From positions 22,166 through 86,165 of the forward strand of contig JAEUOZ010000037.1 in assembly GCA_016790225.1 (NCBI GenBank): a stretch of 64,000 bases of DNA. Reading direction: 5' to 3'. The number at the start of each line of letters is the position of its first letter. Within the stretch, counting starts at the first letter, position 1. This document shows positions 46,501 through 54,494 of this stretch, in pieces. The notes under the pieces are model-generated. The model made no database searches. It was given only the letters and a program-made list of their open reading frames with translations, and had not been told where the DNA came from. The position numbers were made by a program, and so were the translations under genes. Source of the DNA: Rubrivivax sp. (GTDB lineage Bacteria; Pseudomonadota; Gammaproteobacteria; Burkholderiales; Burkholderiaceae).

Positions 46501-46955
46501 GCACCCGCGTGCAGACCCCCGTGTTCCGCACCTATGGTGATCTGCTGCCGCTGACCCTCTGCGCGCGCCCGGGTGCCGCCGAATTGCCGGCGGCTGCCGC
46601 TTCACGTAAGGTCCGCACCGGTCAAGCGAACCCGCACGCAACAGGAGGAACTTCCATGGCCACCCAGAAGGCACCGGCAAAGACAGCCGCAAAGACAGCC
46701 GCAAAGACCGCAGCAAAGACCAGCACCGGGACGAGCGCAAAAACCGCGGTCAAGACCACGACCAAGACCACAGCGAAGACGGCGACCAAGACCACGCCCA
46801 GAAAGACCGCCCCGGCCAAGGGCCCCGCCAAGAAGACCGTCGCCCCCAAGGGCCCGGCCAAGAAGATCACGCAGGCGCCCGGCAAGAGGACGACTCCGGC
46901 GCCGGCCGAGGACGATGACGGCCGCGGTGGAATTGATTTCAGCCGGCCGACCTAG
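43590..46955 (+). CDS. WD40-like/caspase-family (C14) protein with H1-like basic tail
   Basis: 1121 residues. The N-terminal 450 residues carry WD40-like blades (TLVSASDTSLRVWSAEDG, LDLAFSGDGRWLLLAG, YYGHDDDVRALVLL). A linker leads to a caspase fold from about 715: FLLCVGVSQF, catalytic His821 in FLAGHGV and Cys871 in VDACHSA. The tail (about 1020-1121) is made of AKT/KTA repeats like histone H1 or AlgP. Bacterial caspases cleave after Arg/Lys or Asp and often serve in defence or cell death. It follows the cyclase by 55 bases, so a shared pathway is likely. An internal start at 46656 may release the tail as its own protein. Confidence 0.85.
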   Translation: MRSTVPYEAFPQLETGGHAYPVEQIAATRDGKTLVSASDTSLRVWSAEDGRMQRLLLGQVAGSTDNLAEGGGVERLAISPDQRWVVVLKRWLHPDFSTAAQGTPAPPADSSYGSVIFSARHATREADARLGHDLGRMTEVQVFELATGHLRSRFMHPGLLLDLAFSGDGRWLLLAGNAVAGPQRCACVRVLAWRDVLRPGARAEPEPRAQLIIGQAQGGERLFMGLGAVPSPGQRPARAEQAFVVALCSSLESPGELVWLRLTPQGTLRAEAAVPAGMAIDPTTLAVSPQWAVVGAAATHGRRGSGLLLGFEHGEGHRACVWPMAAPVASAAFSPAGQGLAVGLVLRGRGRAQARPGDHAVPVHVYRINPAAAGAAGLELRSTYYGHDDDVRALVLLTEDLAVSAGGDSFALHLWRFAHRQAAQQRVLRGVGQTLQAFGATAGEQLRFGSVPLRLLPPGSSRAQHSFDLPALQLSAPTSRPLPDRFRLSPKWNVQGGMGPVIDLHYRPEARGPRMRQTPDLSLFVGLDDEWVLWSRSGYYDASRLGAQRIGYRINRGADQEALFIPSDRFKAFFRKEIVAAVVRQGTEARAREREGLLIDPVDVAKVLPPVIELAPDGLKTGDAEVTLSFRVLSPCPEFAVQRVWILRNGRFVWQAAQPAKRSRSRYTVTLPLLPGVNRLALHASNVHASAVAVEQTLTGPALSLATEDSFGAPGRLFLLCVGVSQFAAAGTPAALGFKPLKLAHHDAQALFETLMAREGGPGTPLRNQAFEDIEGRLLLDAAATREAILAALDQLCARIRERHRSAGAERDVLMVFLAGHGVRFKVEPDLYFWCHDMQPPALQETGISMTDLGDRIASLPSEVVLMVDACHSAMSGNNLMRGLDAEELARRVQTLNERGMYVLNAARSEELARESLALGNGIFTAALLQTLGDEADFETDPADPSRRVLSMTALMAGVQQRLPGLSQRAGTRVQTPVFRTYGDLLPLTLCARPGAAELPAAAASRKVRTGQANPHATGGTSMATQKAPAKTAAKTAAKTAAKTSTGTSAKTAVKTTTKTTAKTATKTTPRKTAPAKGPAKKTVAPKGPAKKITQAPGKRTTPAPAEDDDGRGGIDFSRPT
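46656..46955 (+). CDS. Possible internally initiated H1/AlgP-like basic protein
   Basis: The ATG at 46656 is in frame with the caspase gene and is preceded by CAGGAGGAAC, the best Shine-Dalgarno match in this part of the window. It would give 99 residues (MATQKAPAKTAAKTAAKT...) ending in an acidic EDDDGRGGIDFSRP. Such small Lys/Ala/Thr/Pro-rich proteins bind DNA non-specifically in many beta-proteobacteria. Whether it is made separately, or the two genes have simply become fused through loss of a stop, cannot be told from sequence. Confidence 0.45.
   Translation: MATQKAPAKTAAKTAAKTAAKTSTGTSAKTAVKTTTKTTAKTATKTTPRKTAPAKGPAKKTVAPKGPAKKITQAPGKRTTPAPAEDDDGRGGIDFSRPT
46677..46724 (+). repeat. 12-base coding repeats (AKTA units)
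   Basis: GCAAAGACAGCC repeated twice exactly, then GCAAAGACCGCA and GCAAAGACCAGC. Encodes the start of the Lys/Ala/Thr tail; looks like recent tandem expansion. Confidence 0.75.
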
Positions 46956-47185
46956 GACGACGGCCTCCTTGGAGCCTCGTGCCGAGGCGAATGGACTGGC
47001 TCGCGGCAGACCATGACGCCTCGCCTCTGATCCGGCGCACGCGGCGGGGCCGCACCCGTACCACTGCCGTGACCGCGTCAGGGCCCCGATGCGCCCTCCA
47101 GACGGCGGCGCCGGGAAGCCAACGTCACGAGATTGTCATGCGGCGCGATTAGCTTGCGTTGTCACAGCAACCATCGCAGCCGACC

Positions 47186-50100
47186 ATGAGCGCCATGCCG
47201 CACGCGATCGTCACAGCGCGCGGCCGCGGCTGGGCGCGATTTCGCGTGCGAGGCCTGTTGCGCAACCCGGGGCTTGCGCAGCGCATGGCCGCGGCAGCCG
47301 GGACGGCAGCGCAGATCAGTTCGAGCACCGGCACGGCGCGCTTGCCGATCAGCCCTTCGCACGACGAGGCACACTGGCTGCGCTGGCTCCAGCAATTTGT
47401 TCCTGAGCTCCGTGGGGCTGAGGCGCCATCGTCAAGCGCTTCGTCCGCAGCCGAGACCGCGCCGGGCCGCGGGGCCGGAAAGACCTTCCCCGGCGCTGCG
47501 GGCAGCCGCCCGACTGCCGACGATCTCTCCTCGGCCGCCCACGCCGCCAGCCTCGCCTCACTCTTGCGGCAGCTCGCAACGGGTGACTCGGCCACGGATC
47601 TCGCGCGCGGTTTCTCGGCCTCCGCGGCGGCCGCCCGGCTTCAGCGCGACGGCCGCAACGTCATCGAGGACCTACTCGGCCGCAGCGACGCGGAGATCCT
47701 GGCGGCGCAGTTCAAATCCCTGCCGGTGGCGTTGCTGGGCGGCTCGGCGGTGCTGTCGCTGGCCACGCGCGCCTGGGCCGAAGCGGCGGCCATCGCGGCG
47801 GTGCTGGGCACCAACGCCGCGCTCGGCTTCAGCTCTGAGCGCCGCGCCGAACAGACGGTCACGGCACTGCGCAAGCTCGGGCCGCGCCAGGCCCGCGTGT
47901 GGCGCGACGGCCAGGTCAGCCAGATCGACGCTGGCGCGGTGGTGGCCGGCGATGTGCTGTTGCTGCAACCCGGCGAGCCGGTGGCGGCCGACGCCCGCGT
48001 CATCGAAGCCCACCGCCTGGCCACCAACGAAGCCGCCCTCACCGGCGAGAGTCTGCCCGTGCGCAAGGCGCCGCACGACGCGCTGCCGCGCGACACGCCG
48101 CTCGGTGAACGCCGCAACATGGTCTTCATGGGCACGGTGGTGTCCGGCGGCGCGGGCCGTGCGCTCGTGGTGGCCACCGGAGAGCGCACGGTGCTCGGGC
48201 AGGTCCGGCGCCTCGCGCAGGCCGCCGAGTCGCCCCGCACCCGCCTTCAGGAAGAGCTGGACCGCCTGGGGCGCAAGCTCGGGCTCTCCGCGGCGGCCCT
48301 GTGCGTGCTCGTCTTTGCCATCGGCCTTCTGCGCGGCCGACCGCTGCTGCCGCTGCTGCGCACCGCAGTCTCTCTGGGGGTGGCCGCCATTCCCGAGGGC
48401 CTGCCCACGGTTGCCACCAGCCTGCTCGCCGACAGCGTGAGAGCCCTGCGCGAACGCCAGGTCTACGCACGGCGCCTGGAAGCGGTGGAAAGCCTGGGCG
48501 CGGTCGACACGGTGTGCTTCGACAAGACCGGCACGCTGACGCTGAACCGCATGTCGGTGGAGGCCGTGAGCGTGGGTGTCGAGCTCGTCGAGGTCACCGT
48601 CGAGGCAGCGACAGCACCCCGGGGTCTGCCGCCCGATGCGCTGACCGTCGCGCTGCTGTGCCACACGGTAGAGCGTGTCGACGACGGGACGGCGGCAGAT
48701 GGGCCGCGGTGGCAGGGCTCGGCGACCGAGATCGCGCTGATCGAATACGCCTGCGCGCGTGGCGCCGAGCCCGCACAGCTGCCGCGTCGCCATCCGCGGC
48801 TTTCCGTGCGGCACCGCTCCGAACATCATCCCTACATGGTGACGCTGCATGCCGATGGCGCCGGCCTGCTGGTGGCGGTAAAGGGCCGCCCTGATGCCGT
48901 GCTCGATCGCTGCGTGGATTGGCACGACGGCCAGCGCGTGCGCCCTCTCACGGCCGCTCAGCGCACCCGGCTGCTGTCACTGAATGACACGCTCTCGGCA
49001 CGTGGCCAACGCGTGCTGGCGCTGGCGGTGAGACGCCAGGCAACGCGGCGCTACGGCGACACCGGCGGCCTGATCTGGCTGGGGCTGGCCGGCATGGCCG
49101 ACCCGCTGCGCCCCGGATTGCCGGAAATGATGATGCGCTTCGAGAGTGCCGGCATCCGGCCCATGATGATCACCGGCGACCAGCTCGGAACAGCCCAGGC
49201 CGTGGCCCGCGCCGCCGGGCTGAATGGCAGCCAGCCGATGCGCGACGCCGCCGCCTTGCCCGAAGACGCGACGCGCCTGGAGGCCATCGCCGCGGACAGT
49301 CACGGCTTCGCCCGCACCAGTCCGGCCATGAAGCTGGAGATCGTGCGTGCCCTGCAGCGCAGCGGCCGCGTGGTCGCGATGACAGGCGACGGCATCAACG
49401 ACGGCCCGGCGTTGAAGACGGCCGACGTGGGCGTTGCGATGGGTGTCAGTGGCACTGACTTCGCGCATGCGATGTCTGACCTTGTGCTGAAGGACGACCA
49501 TCCGGCAGGGCTGCTGCATGCCATTGCGCAGGGGCGAACGGCCTACCTCAACATCCGCAAGTCGGTGCGCTACCTGGTGGCGACCAACCTGAGCGAGCTG
49601 ATGGCGACCACGCTCACCGTCGCCGCCGGCGCGCCTGAGCCGATCGAGCCGCTGCAGATGCTGTGGATCAACATCGCCACCGACATCTGGCCCGCCGTCG
49701 CGCTGGGGCTGGACCCGGCGGAACCCGGTGTTCTGGATCGGCCGCCGATCTCGCTGAAGGAGGGCCTGCTCGACCGTGCCGGCTGGGCTGACCTGGGCAT
49801 TGACGCGGGCGCGATGACGCTGGCTGCGCTGGCCAGCTTCGGCTGGGGCCTGCTGCGTCACGGCCCCGGACCGAGGGCCGGTACGCTGGCCTTCACCACG
49901 CTCACCTCGGCGCAGCTGCTGTATGCCTTGAGCATGCGTTCCGAGCGACCGCTGCGCCTGGGTGGCCTGACGCCGAATCCCACGCTGTCGCGTGCCGTGA
50001 GCTTCTCGCTGCTCGCCCAGTCCGGCACCATTCTGTTGCCGCCCTTGCGCCGGCTGCTGCGCACGACGCCGATCGCGCCACTGGATCTGATCGTGGTCGC

Positions 50101-50353
50101 GGCCGCCGCCGTGCTGCCGCTGGTGGTGCGAGAAGGGGTCAAGGAATGGCGCTGGCATCGCGATCCCTCGAAGAGCACAGCGGCATCGGCGGGCGTGTCG
50201 CCGGTTGACGGCGAGGCGCAGGCACCCAAGTCATCGCTTGCCCGAGACGGCGTGAAGTCAGGGCCGAAGCCTGGCCACCCACGGCCGCCCACCGGATCTG
50301 CAGCGCCCGCCCGAGCAGGGCGAAAACCGGCCACGCGCAAGGCCAGGCCGTGA
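47186..50353 (+). CDS. P-type cation-transporting ATPase, P2-like
   Basis: 1055 residues from the ATG at 47186 (a TTG at 47159 is an alternative). About 130 N-terminal residues have an HMA-like look without a CxxC pair. The catalytic core is intact: ALTGES in the actuator, FDKTGTLT with the phosphorylated Asp near 446, and MTGDGINDGPALKTADVGVAMG. IPEGLP in M4 and MLWINIATDIWPAVALGLDP in the M6 region are typical of P2 (Ca2+/Mn2+-type) pumps rather than P1B metal pumps. The stop overlaps the next ATG (TGATG). The transported ion is unknown. Confidence 0.9.
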   Translation: MSAMPHAIVTARGRGWARFRVRGLLRNPGLAQRMAAAAGTAAQISSSTGTARLPISPSHDEAHWLRWLQQFVPELRGAEAPSSSASSAAETAPGRGAGKTFPGAAGSRPTADDLSSAAHAASLASLLRQLATGDSATDLARGFSASAAAARLQRDGRNVIEDLLGRSDAEILAAQFKSLPVALLGGSAVLSLATRAWAEAAAIAAVLGTNAALGFSSERRAEQTVTALRKLGPRQARVWRDGQVSQIDAGAVVAGDVLLLQPGEPVAADARVIEAHRLATNEAALTGESLPVRKAPHDALPRDTPLGERRNMVFMGTVVSGGAGRALVVATGERTVLGQVRRLAQAAESPRTRLQEELDRLGRKLGLSAAALCVLVFAIGLLRGRPLLPLLRTAVSLGVAAIPEGLPTVATSLLADSVRALRERQVYARRLEAVESLGAVDTVCFDKTGTLTLNRMSVEAVSVGVELVEVTVEAATAPRGLPPDALTVALLCHTVERVDDGTAADGPRWQGSATEIALIEYACARGAEPAQLPRRHPRLSVRHRSEHHPYMVTLHADGAGLLVAVKGRPDAVLDRCVDWHDGQRVRPLTAAQRTRLLSLNDTLSARGQRVLALAVRRQATRRYGDTGGLIWLGLAGMADPLRPGLPEMMMRFESAGIRPMMITGDQLGTAQAVARAAGLNGSQPMRDAAALPEDATRLEAIAADSHGFARTSPAMKLEIVRALQRSGRVVAMTGDGINDGPALKTADVGVAMGVSGTDFAHAMSDLVLKDDHPAGLLHAIAQGRTAYLNIRKSVRYLVATNLSELMATTLTVAAGAPEPIEPLQMLWINIATDIWPAVALGLDPAEPGVLDRPPISLKEGLLDRAGWADLGIDAGAMTLAALASFGWGLLRHGPGPRAGTLAFTTLTSAQLLYALSMRSERPLRLGGLTPNPTLSRAVSFSLLAQSGTILLPPLRRLLRTTPIAPLDLIVVAAAAVLPLVVREGVKEWRWHRDPSKSTAASAGVSPVDGEAQAPKSSLARDGVKSGPKPGHPRPPTGSAAPARAGRKPATRKARP

Positions 50354-52593
50354 TGAACGAAGCGCCGCCCATCCTGCACGAGACCCGGCGCCGCTTGCGC
50401 GTCGCCCTGCCCGCCGATGTCGATGCGGCTGCCGTGCCGGGCGAACTGCGGCGCATCGATGGCGTGTCCGCGGTGCGCGTGAATGTGGCACTGGCCTGCG
50501 TCGTCGTCGATCACGATGGCCGCCCCGAGGTGCGTGGCGCCGTGCTGGAGCAGCTGGCGCGGGGTCATGCGGCGGCCGAGCGCCGCGCCCGTGCCGGCGT
50601 CCGGCCGCGCGCACAGCGGCCTCCTGGCGCTGAGGGCCATCCCCTGGGTGCCTCGCTGGCGCGCGGTGCGGCCTGGGCGCCTGCCGCGCTGGCGCTGGCG
50701 GCCCCGCTGGCCGGCGGACCTTGGCGCCAGGTGCTGGCCCTCTCTGGCGTTGCATGGCAGGCCCTGGCCAGCCGCGAGCTGCGGGGCCATGACGGCGGGC
50801 CAGGCGATCCGGCCGCGGTGCTGCTGGACAGCAGCTCGCTGGCGGCGCTGGTGCTGGGTGGACAGGCCGGCACGGTCGCGGCCTCGATGCTGCTGCGGCA
50901 GCTGGTGCAGTCGCTGTCGGACCGCCTCGTGGGGCAGGCCGACGAGCTGCTCGCGCACCTGCTGCCCCAGGAGGCCGCGCGTTACCGCGCCCTGCGCGAC
51001 CCGCTCGATCGCGAAGGGTGGTGGCCCTTGCGTGAGCTGCGCCGGGGTGATCGCATCCGTCTTTTCGCCGGCGACGTGGTCCCCCTGGACGGCTGTGTCA
51101 CCGTCGGCAACGCCACGCTGGCGCCTGTGCTGCCGGGCACGGCCGCGCGCCCGGTGGGCCCTGGCGACGCTGTTGCGGCCGGTGAGCGCCTGGACCGCGG
51201 CACGCTCGAGCTGCGTGCCGAGGCCGACGCCGAGCACTCCCGGCTGGCGCGCTTGCGCAGCCACTTGCGCCACGTGATCGCCGCGCGCGAGCCGGCCGGC
51301 CGTCTGGGCCCGTCGGGTCACCGCGGCATCGCCCTGCCGATGACGGCGGCCGCGCTGGTCTACGGCTTCACGCGAGATCCGGCGCGCGCGGCCGCCATGC
51401 TGCAGGCCGACCCCCAGCGCGGCCTGGAACTGGCCCAGCCGCTGGCGCGTGAGGCGGCGCTGCTCGCGTTGGCACGCGCTGGCCTCGTGGCTTCCGGACT
51501 GGAGACGCTGGCTCGCCTGGCCGTTGCGCGCACGCTCGTGCTGCAAGACAGCGGGGTGCTGGCCTGCGGTCGCTGGGTCGTGCAGGAGATCGATGGTGTG
51601 CCCGGCGTCGATGCCCAGTGGGTACGCCAGTGCATCACGCGGCTCGCCGGTGCAGCGCCCGAGGAGACGCCGAGCCTGCCCGACCGCGTGTTGCGCGAGT
51701 GGCAGCGCCACGGCGCGGTGCTGCGGACCGGCGGTGGTGAGGTTCACCTGGCGAGCCCGGCCCGCTTGCGCCGGATATGGGGGCTGGACTTCCCGAGACT
51801 GGGGCGCGGCGCGCCGGACGATGGCCGCGAGGATGCCTCATCGTCCGCGCGGACCGATCCAGCGGCACTGATGCGGCGCTTCGCGCTGGTGGCCGAGGGC
51901 CGGGTCGTGGCCTCGGTGACGCTTCGCAGCGCCTGGCGCGCGCACGCCGCCGAGCACCTGGCAGCCTTGCGGCAGGCCGGCTTCTTGCGCATCGTGCTGG
52001 TGGCCGATGACGGCGGCGAGCGCGGCATCGCCGATGCACCCCCTGCCGGCCTGGGTGCCGACGCCTGGATCTGCGAGGGCCCGACGGCTGTGGGCGACTG
52101 GCTTGCCGAGGCCACCAGCGATGGCATGCCGGCTGTGGTGGTGCACACCGTGCTGCGCGACACCGTGCCACCGGGCAGCCTGGGCCTCGCGCCCCTGGAA
52201 GCCGATGCCGGCCCGCACGGCGTGCTGGCCGGCGACCCACTCGCCTCACTGCTGGCCGCGCGCCGCCTGGCGCAGGAAATCTCCGCTCGGCTGGGCCAGC
52301 GCCACCGCTTTGCCATCGCTGCGAATGCGGCGCTGATGACCGCCAGCGCCGTTCGCTGGTTGCCGCCGATGGCCGTGACCTTGATGAACCACGGTGCCGG
52401 CCTCCTGCTGCTGCTGGACAGCCTGCGGCTCGAGTCGCTGCGAGCCCCGCAGGGCGTCTCCTCCGCGCCGGCGCCCGAGACCCCGTCGCCAGAGCGCGCG
52501 CAGGCGCGCCGGCCGCGCACGCGCAGGCCACCTGCGCTGGCGCAAGCGCCCAGCGGCACCTCCCCTCCCCTTGCTCGAAAGAAGACCCCATGA
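50353..52593 (+). CDS. Degenerate P-type ATPase with N-terminal HMA-like domain
   Basis: 746 residues. The first 75 residues resemble an HMA fold (RRRLRVALPADVDAAAVPGELRRIDGVSAVRV in shortened form: GVSAVRVNVA) without metal-binding Cys. The rest follows the layout of a P1B-like ATPase, but every catalytic motif is altered: the actuator TGES region reads LPGTAA, the phosphorylation loop reads LQDSGVLACG instead of DKTGT (Asp399 kept, KTGT lost), and the GDGxNDxP hinge is missing. It cannot be a normal pump. Overlaps on both sides suggest it is a subunit or regulator of the active ATPase before it. Confidence 0.82.
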   Translation: MNEAPPILHETRRRLRVALPADVDAAAVPGELRRIDGVSAVRVNVALACVVVDHDGRPEVRGAVLEQLARGHAAAERRARAGVRPRAQRPPGAEGHPLGASLARGAAWAPAALALAAPLAGGPWRQVLALSGVAWQALASRELRGHDGGPGDPAAVLLDSSSLAALVLGGQAGTVAASMLLRQLVQSLSDRLVGQADELLAHLLPQEAARYRALRDPLDREGWWPLRELRRGDRIRLFAGDVVPLDGCVTVGNATLAPVLPGTAARPVGPGDAVAAGERLDRGTLELRAEADAEHSRLARLRSHLRHVIAAREPAGRLGPSGHRGIALPMTAAALVYGFTRDPARAAAMLQADPQRGLELAQPLAREAALLALARAGLVASGLETLARLAVARTLVLQDSGVLACGRWVVQEIDGVPGVDAQWVRQCITRLAGAAPEETPSLPDRVLREWQRHGAVLRTGGGEVHLASPARLRRIWGLDFPRLGRGAPDDGREDASSSARTDPAALMRRFALVAEGRVVASVTLRSAWRAHAAEHLAALRQAGFLRIVLVADDGGERGIADAPPAGLGADAWICEGPTAVGDWLAEATSDGMPAVVVHTVLRDTVPPGSLGLAPLEADAGPHGVLAGDPLASLLAARRLAQEISARLGQRHRFAIAANAALMTASAVRWLPPMAVTLMNHGAGLLLLLDSLRLESLRAPQGVSSAPAPETPSPERAQARRPRTRRPPALAQAPSGTSPPLARKKTP

Positions 52594-53114
52594 AGCTCAC
52601 CGACCTCGCACGCCCGAACTGGGGCACGCTGGCTCTTGCCGTGCTGGCCGGCACAGCCGCCGGCTTCGCCGCCGGCTACATCGTCGCCCGCGACCCGGCG
52701 GCCGCGCGTCGGGCCGCTGAACGTGCGGCGGCCTGGGCCGCGCAGGCGGGAGGACAGACGGCGCTGTGGGCGAACCAGTTGCGCGAGCAGGTCGGTGATC
52801 TCTGGGCCGAGGCACGGGAGGCCGCCGTGGATGCGGTCGACGCAACTGACTTCGCGCGACAGGCTGCGGCTGCGGCAGCTGCGGCGGGGGCCGGGCACGC
52901 GGCGGCGACCCGCAGCCCGCAAGCCGAAGACCCGCCGATCGTCATCGATCCTCCAGGGTCCTCCGCACCCAAGCGGCGCAGGCGCGCGGCACCGTTGACC
53001 ACCGACTCCGAAGCCACCCCGGCGAGCCGGAGAACCGCTCGCGCCGCAAAGCCTTCCGCCGGCGAGAAACCGACCAGGTCACCCTCGCGCCGCGCCGAGT
53101 CCGCAGCGACCTGA
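52590..53114 (+). CDS. YtxH-like membrane-anchored Ala-rich protein
   Basis: 174 residues. The ATG overlaps the preceding stop (ATGA). One transmembrane segment (about 12-32, LALAVLAGTAAGFAAGYIVA) is followed by an Ala-rich amphipathic helix with heptad character (about 38-95) and a basic Pro/Lys/Arg tail (KRRRRAAP, ending ESAAT). This design resembles YtxH/DUF5132-type small proteins that accompany HMA-domain ATPases. It may be the membrane tether of the ATPase pair. Function unknown. Confidence 0.72.
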   Translation: MKLTDLARPNWGTLALAVLAGTAAGFAAGYIVARDPAAARRAAERAAAWAAQAGGQTALWANQLREQVGDLWAEAREAAVDAVDATDFARQAAAAAAAAGAGHAAATRSPQAEDPPIVIDPPGSSAPKRRRRAAPLTTDSEATPASRRTARAAKPSAGEKPTRSPSRRAESAAT

Positions 53115-53126
53115 CGGCAGTCCGCG

Positions 53127-54086
53127 TCAGCCCCAGCTGAAGCGGTCGCCCGGCTGCAGGTCTGGGCCTGCGCGCAGGGCTGATCGCGCCGCGTCATCCC
53201 CCAGGAGGTGGGCGCGCCACCACAGTGCCGTGGTCCTGGCGACCAGCGCATGGTGGCGGTCTTCCCGCGAAGCGGCGATCGGATCGCGCCGTGCCAGGCC
53301 GGTGCCCCGGATGCGCTGCTCGCGATTGCCGGCAAAGCTCATGTGATCGGCGCCGTCCAGCCAGAGCAGCGCCCGCTGCCCCGGTGGCAGGCCTTCGTAG
53401 ACCCGCGCTCGGGGCTCGCCGCTGTCATAGCTGCCGAAAGGATCGCCATCCAGTGAGCCGGTGATGGCGAAGAACGGCCGCGTGATCTCGGCAAAGGCGC
53501 CCGCCATCCCCTGCGCCGATGAAGGACTCAGCGCGATGAACGCGCGCAGCCTCGAATCGGCCAGCTGGATGCCTGCCGGGTAGCGCTGCCCGGCCAGCGC
53601 CTGCGTCGTCATGGCGCCGAACGAATGACCGGCCATGCCGATCGCATCCGCCTGCATCGTCGTCCACGGGGCTTCACGGCTCGCGGCACGGCGCGCCAGT
53701 TCGTCGAGGACAAAGCGCACATCGCGCGCCCGTTCCAGCAGCTGCTGCGCGCTGGCCGCAGCCCGCAAGGCCCGCACGCCTTCGCGCCAGACGGCGGTAT
53801 CGCTGCCGCCATGCTGGACATGCAGCACCGCGATTCCCGCGTCACGCCACGCCTGACCCCAGGCATCGCCCCCTTCGCGGCTGCCACCCAGCCCATGCGA
53901 GTACAGCACCAGCGGCCAAGGCCCATCCACCGTGGGCAGGCGCAGTCGCCAGGGGATCTCACGCGAGCGCTCGGGATCGCGCCAGCTGCCATCCACCACC
54001 GCACCGGGTGCCCCGCCGCGTGCAAAGCCCCACGGCAGCGCCCCGCACACCGCCAAGGCCAGCCAGGAACGTCGATCGATGATCAT
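53127..54086 (-). CDS. Exported alpha/beta hydrolase (PAF-acetylhydrolase/dienelactone-hydrolase-like)
   Basis: 319 residues. The N-terminus MIIDRRSWLALAVCGALPWG has a twin-arginine-like motif. The core has LYSHGLGGSR (oxyanion), GHSFGAMTTQ (Ser155), a SLDGD Asp and LDGADHMSF His. Similar proteins hydrolyse lipids or small esters. It is convergent with the ATPase operon and has a truncated PIN-toxin remnant directly upstream. Confidence 0.82.
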   Translation of the reverse strand: MIIDRRSWLALAVCGALPWGFARGGAPGAVVDGSWRDPERSREIPWRLRLPTVDGPWPLVLYSHGLGGSREGGDAWGQAWRDAGIAVLHVQHGGSDTAVWREGVRALRAAASAQQLLERARDVRFVLDELARRAASREAPWTTMQADAIGMAGHSFGAMTTQALAGQRYPAGIQLADSRLRAFIALSPSSAQGMAGAFAEITRPFFAITGSLDGDPFGSYDSGEPRARVYEGLPPGQRALLWLDGADHMSFAGNREQRIRGTGLARRDPIAASREDRHHALVARTTALWWRAHLLGDDAARSALRAGPDLQPGDRFSWG

Positions 54087-54494
54087 GGAGCCATTCTGGG
54101 CACGACCGTGTTTCCGATGTGTTTCGGGCGCTGCGAATCAGGTTGCCCACCTCCAGCAGCCGCAGCGCCGGCACCCAGACCGCTCCCACGGCCCTGGAAG
54201 CGGACAGCGTTGGCGTCGAGCGTGTCCCGCGCTTGCGCAGCGAGCAGCGCGTCCATCTTCCCCCAGGCAAAGGCTTCGTTGCTCATGTCAGCGCTCCGGG
54301 CTGCCGACTTGACCGCTACCCTGACGAGCGGAGTCCCCGGCACGTCAACGGTTCCGATCGATGCCGTGCAGCCCCGCAGCCCACGCGCCGCTGGCATCTA
54401 CATGCGCCGACCGAATGAGCTGCTTCGCAATCTGTCAATGGCGGGAGCTGCCGGTTGGGCACACTAGCGCATCCCGGCCGCTCTACGTCCACGA
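54087..54494. other. Spacer with toxin remnant and cysB upstream region
   Basis: 408 bases between a minus-strand hydrolase and the plus-strand CysB-type regulator. The left part holds a decayed PIN-domain sequence (54106-54286). The remainder should contain the regulator's promoter; none is clear. Confidence 0.45.
54106..54286 (-). pseudogene. Decayed VapC/PIN-domain toxin
   Basis: Two reading frames together resemble the first half of a PIN toxin. Frame one, 54203-54286: MSNEAFAWGKMDALLAAQARD. Frame two, 54106-54180: VWVPALRLLEVGNLIRSAR, which closely parallels VWVPTLWLPEMANLLHGAQ in the intact toxin at 61341-61844. A frameshift separates them, the first catalytic Asp is not evident, and the C-terminal half is absent. 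Inferred from these short similarities only. Confidence 0.45.

Noticed and set aside
50350..50352. GTG start for the degenerate ATPase
   Set aside because: The ATG three bases on overlaps the previous stop as TGATG, the more usual coupling; the difference is one residue.
53965..54467. Plus-strand frames opposite the hydrolase and remnant
   Set aside because: No conserved motif or ribosome site; composition is typical of shadows.
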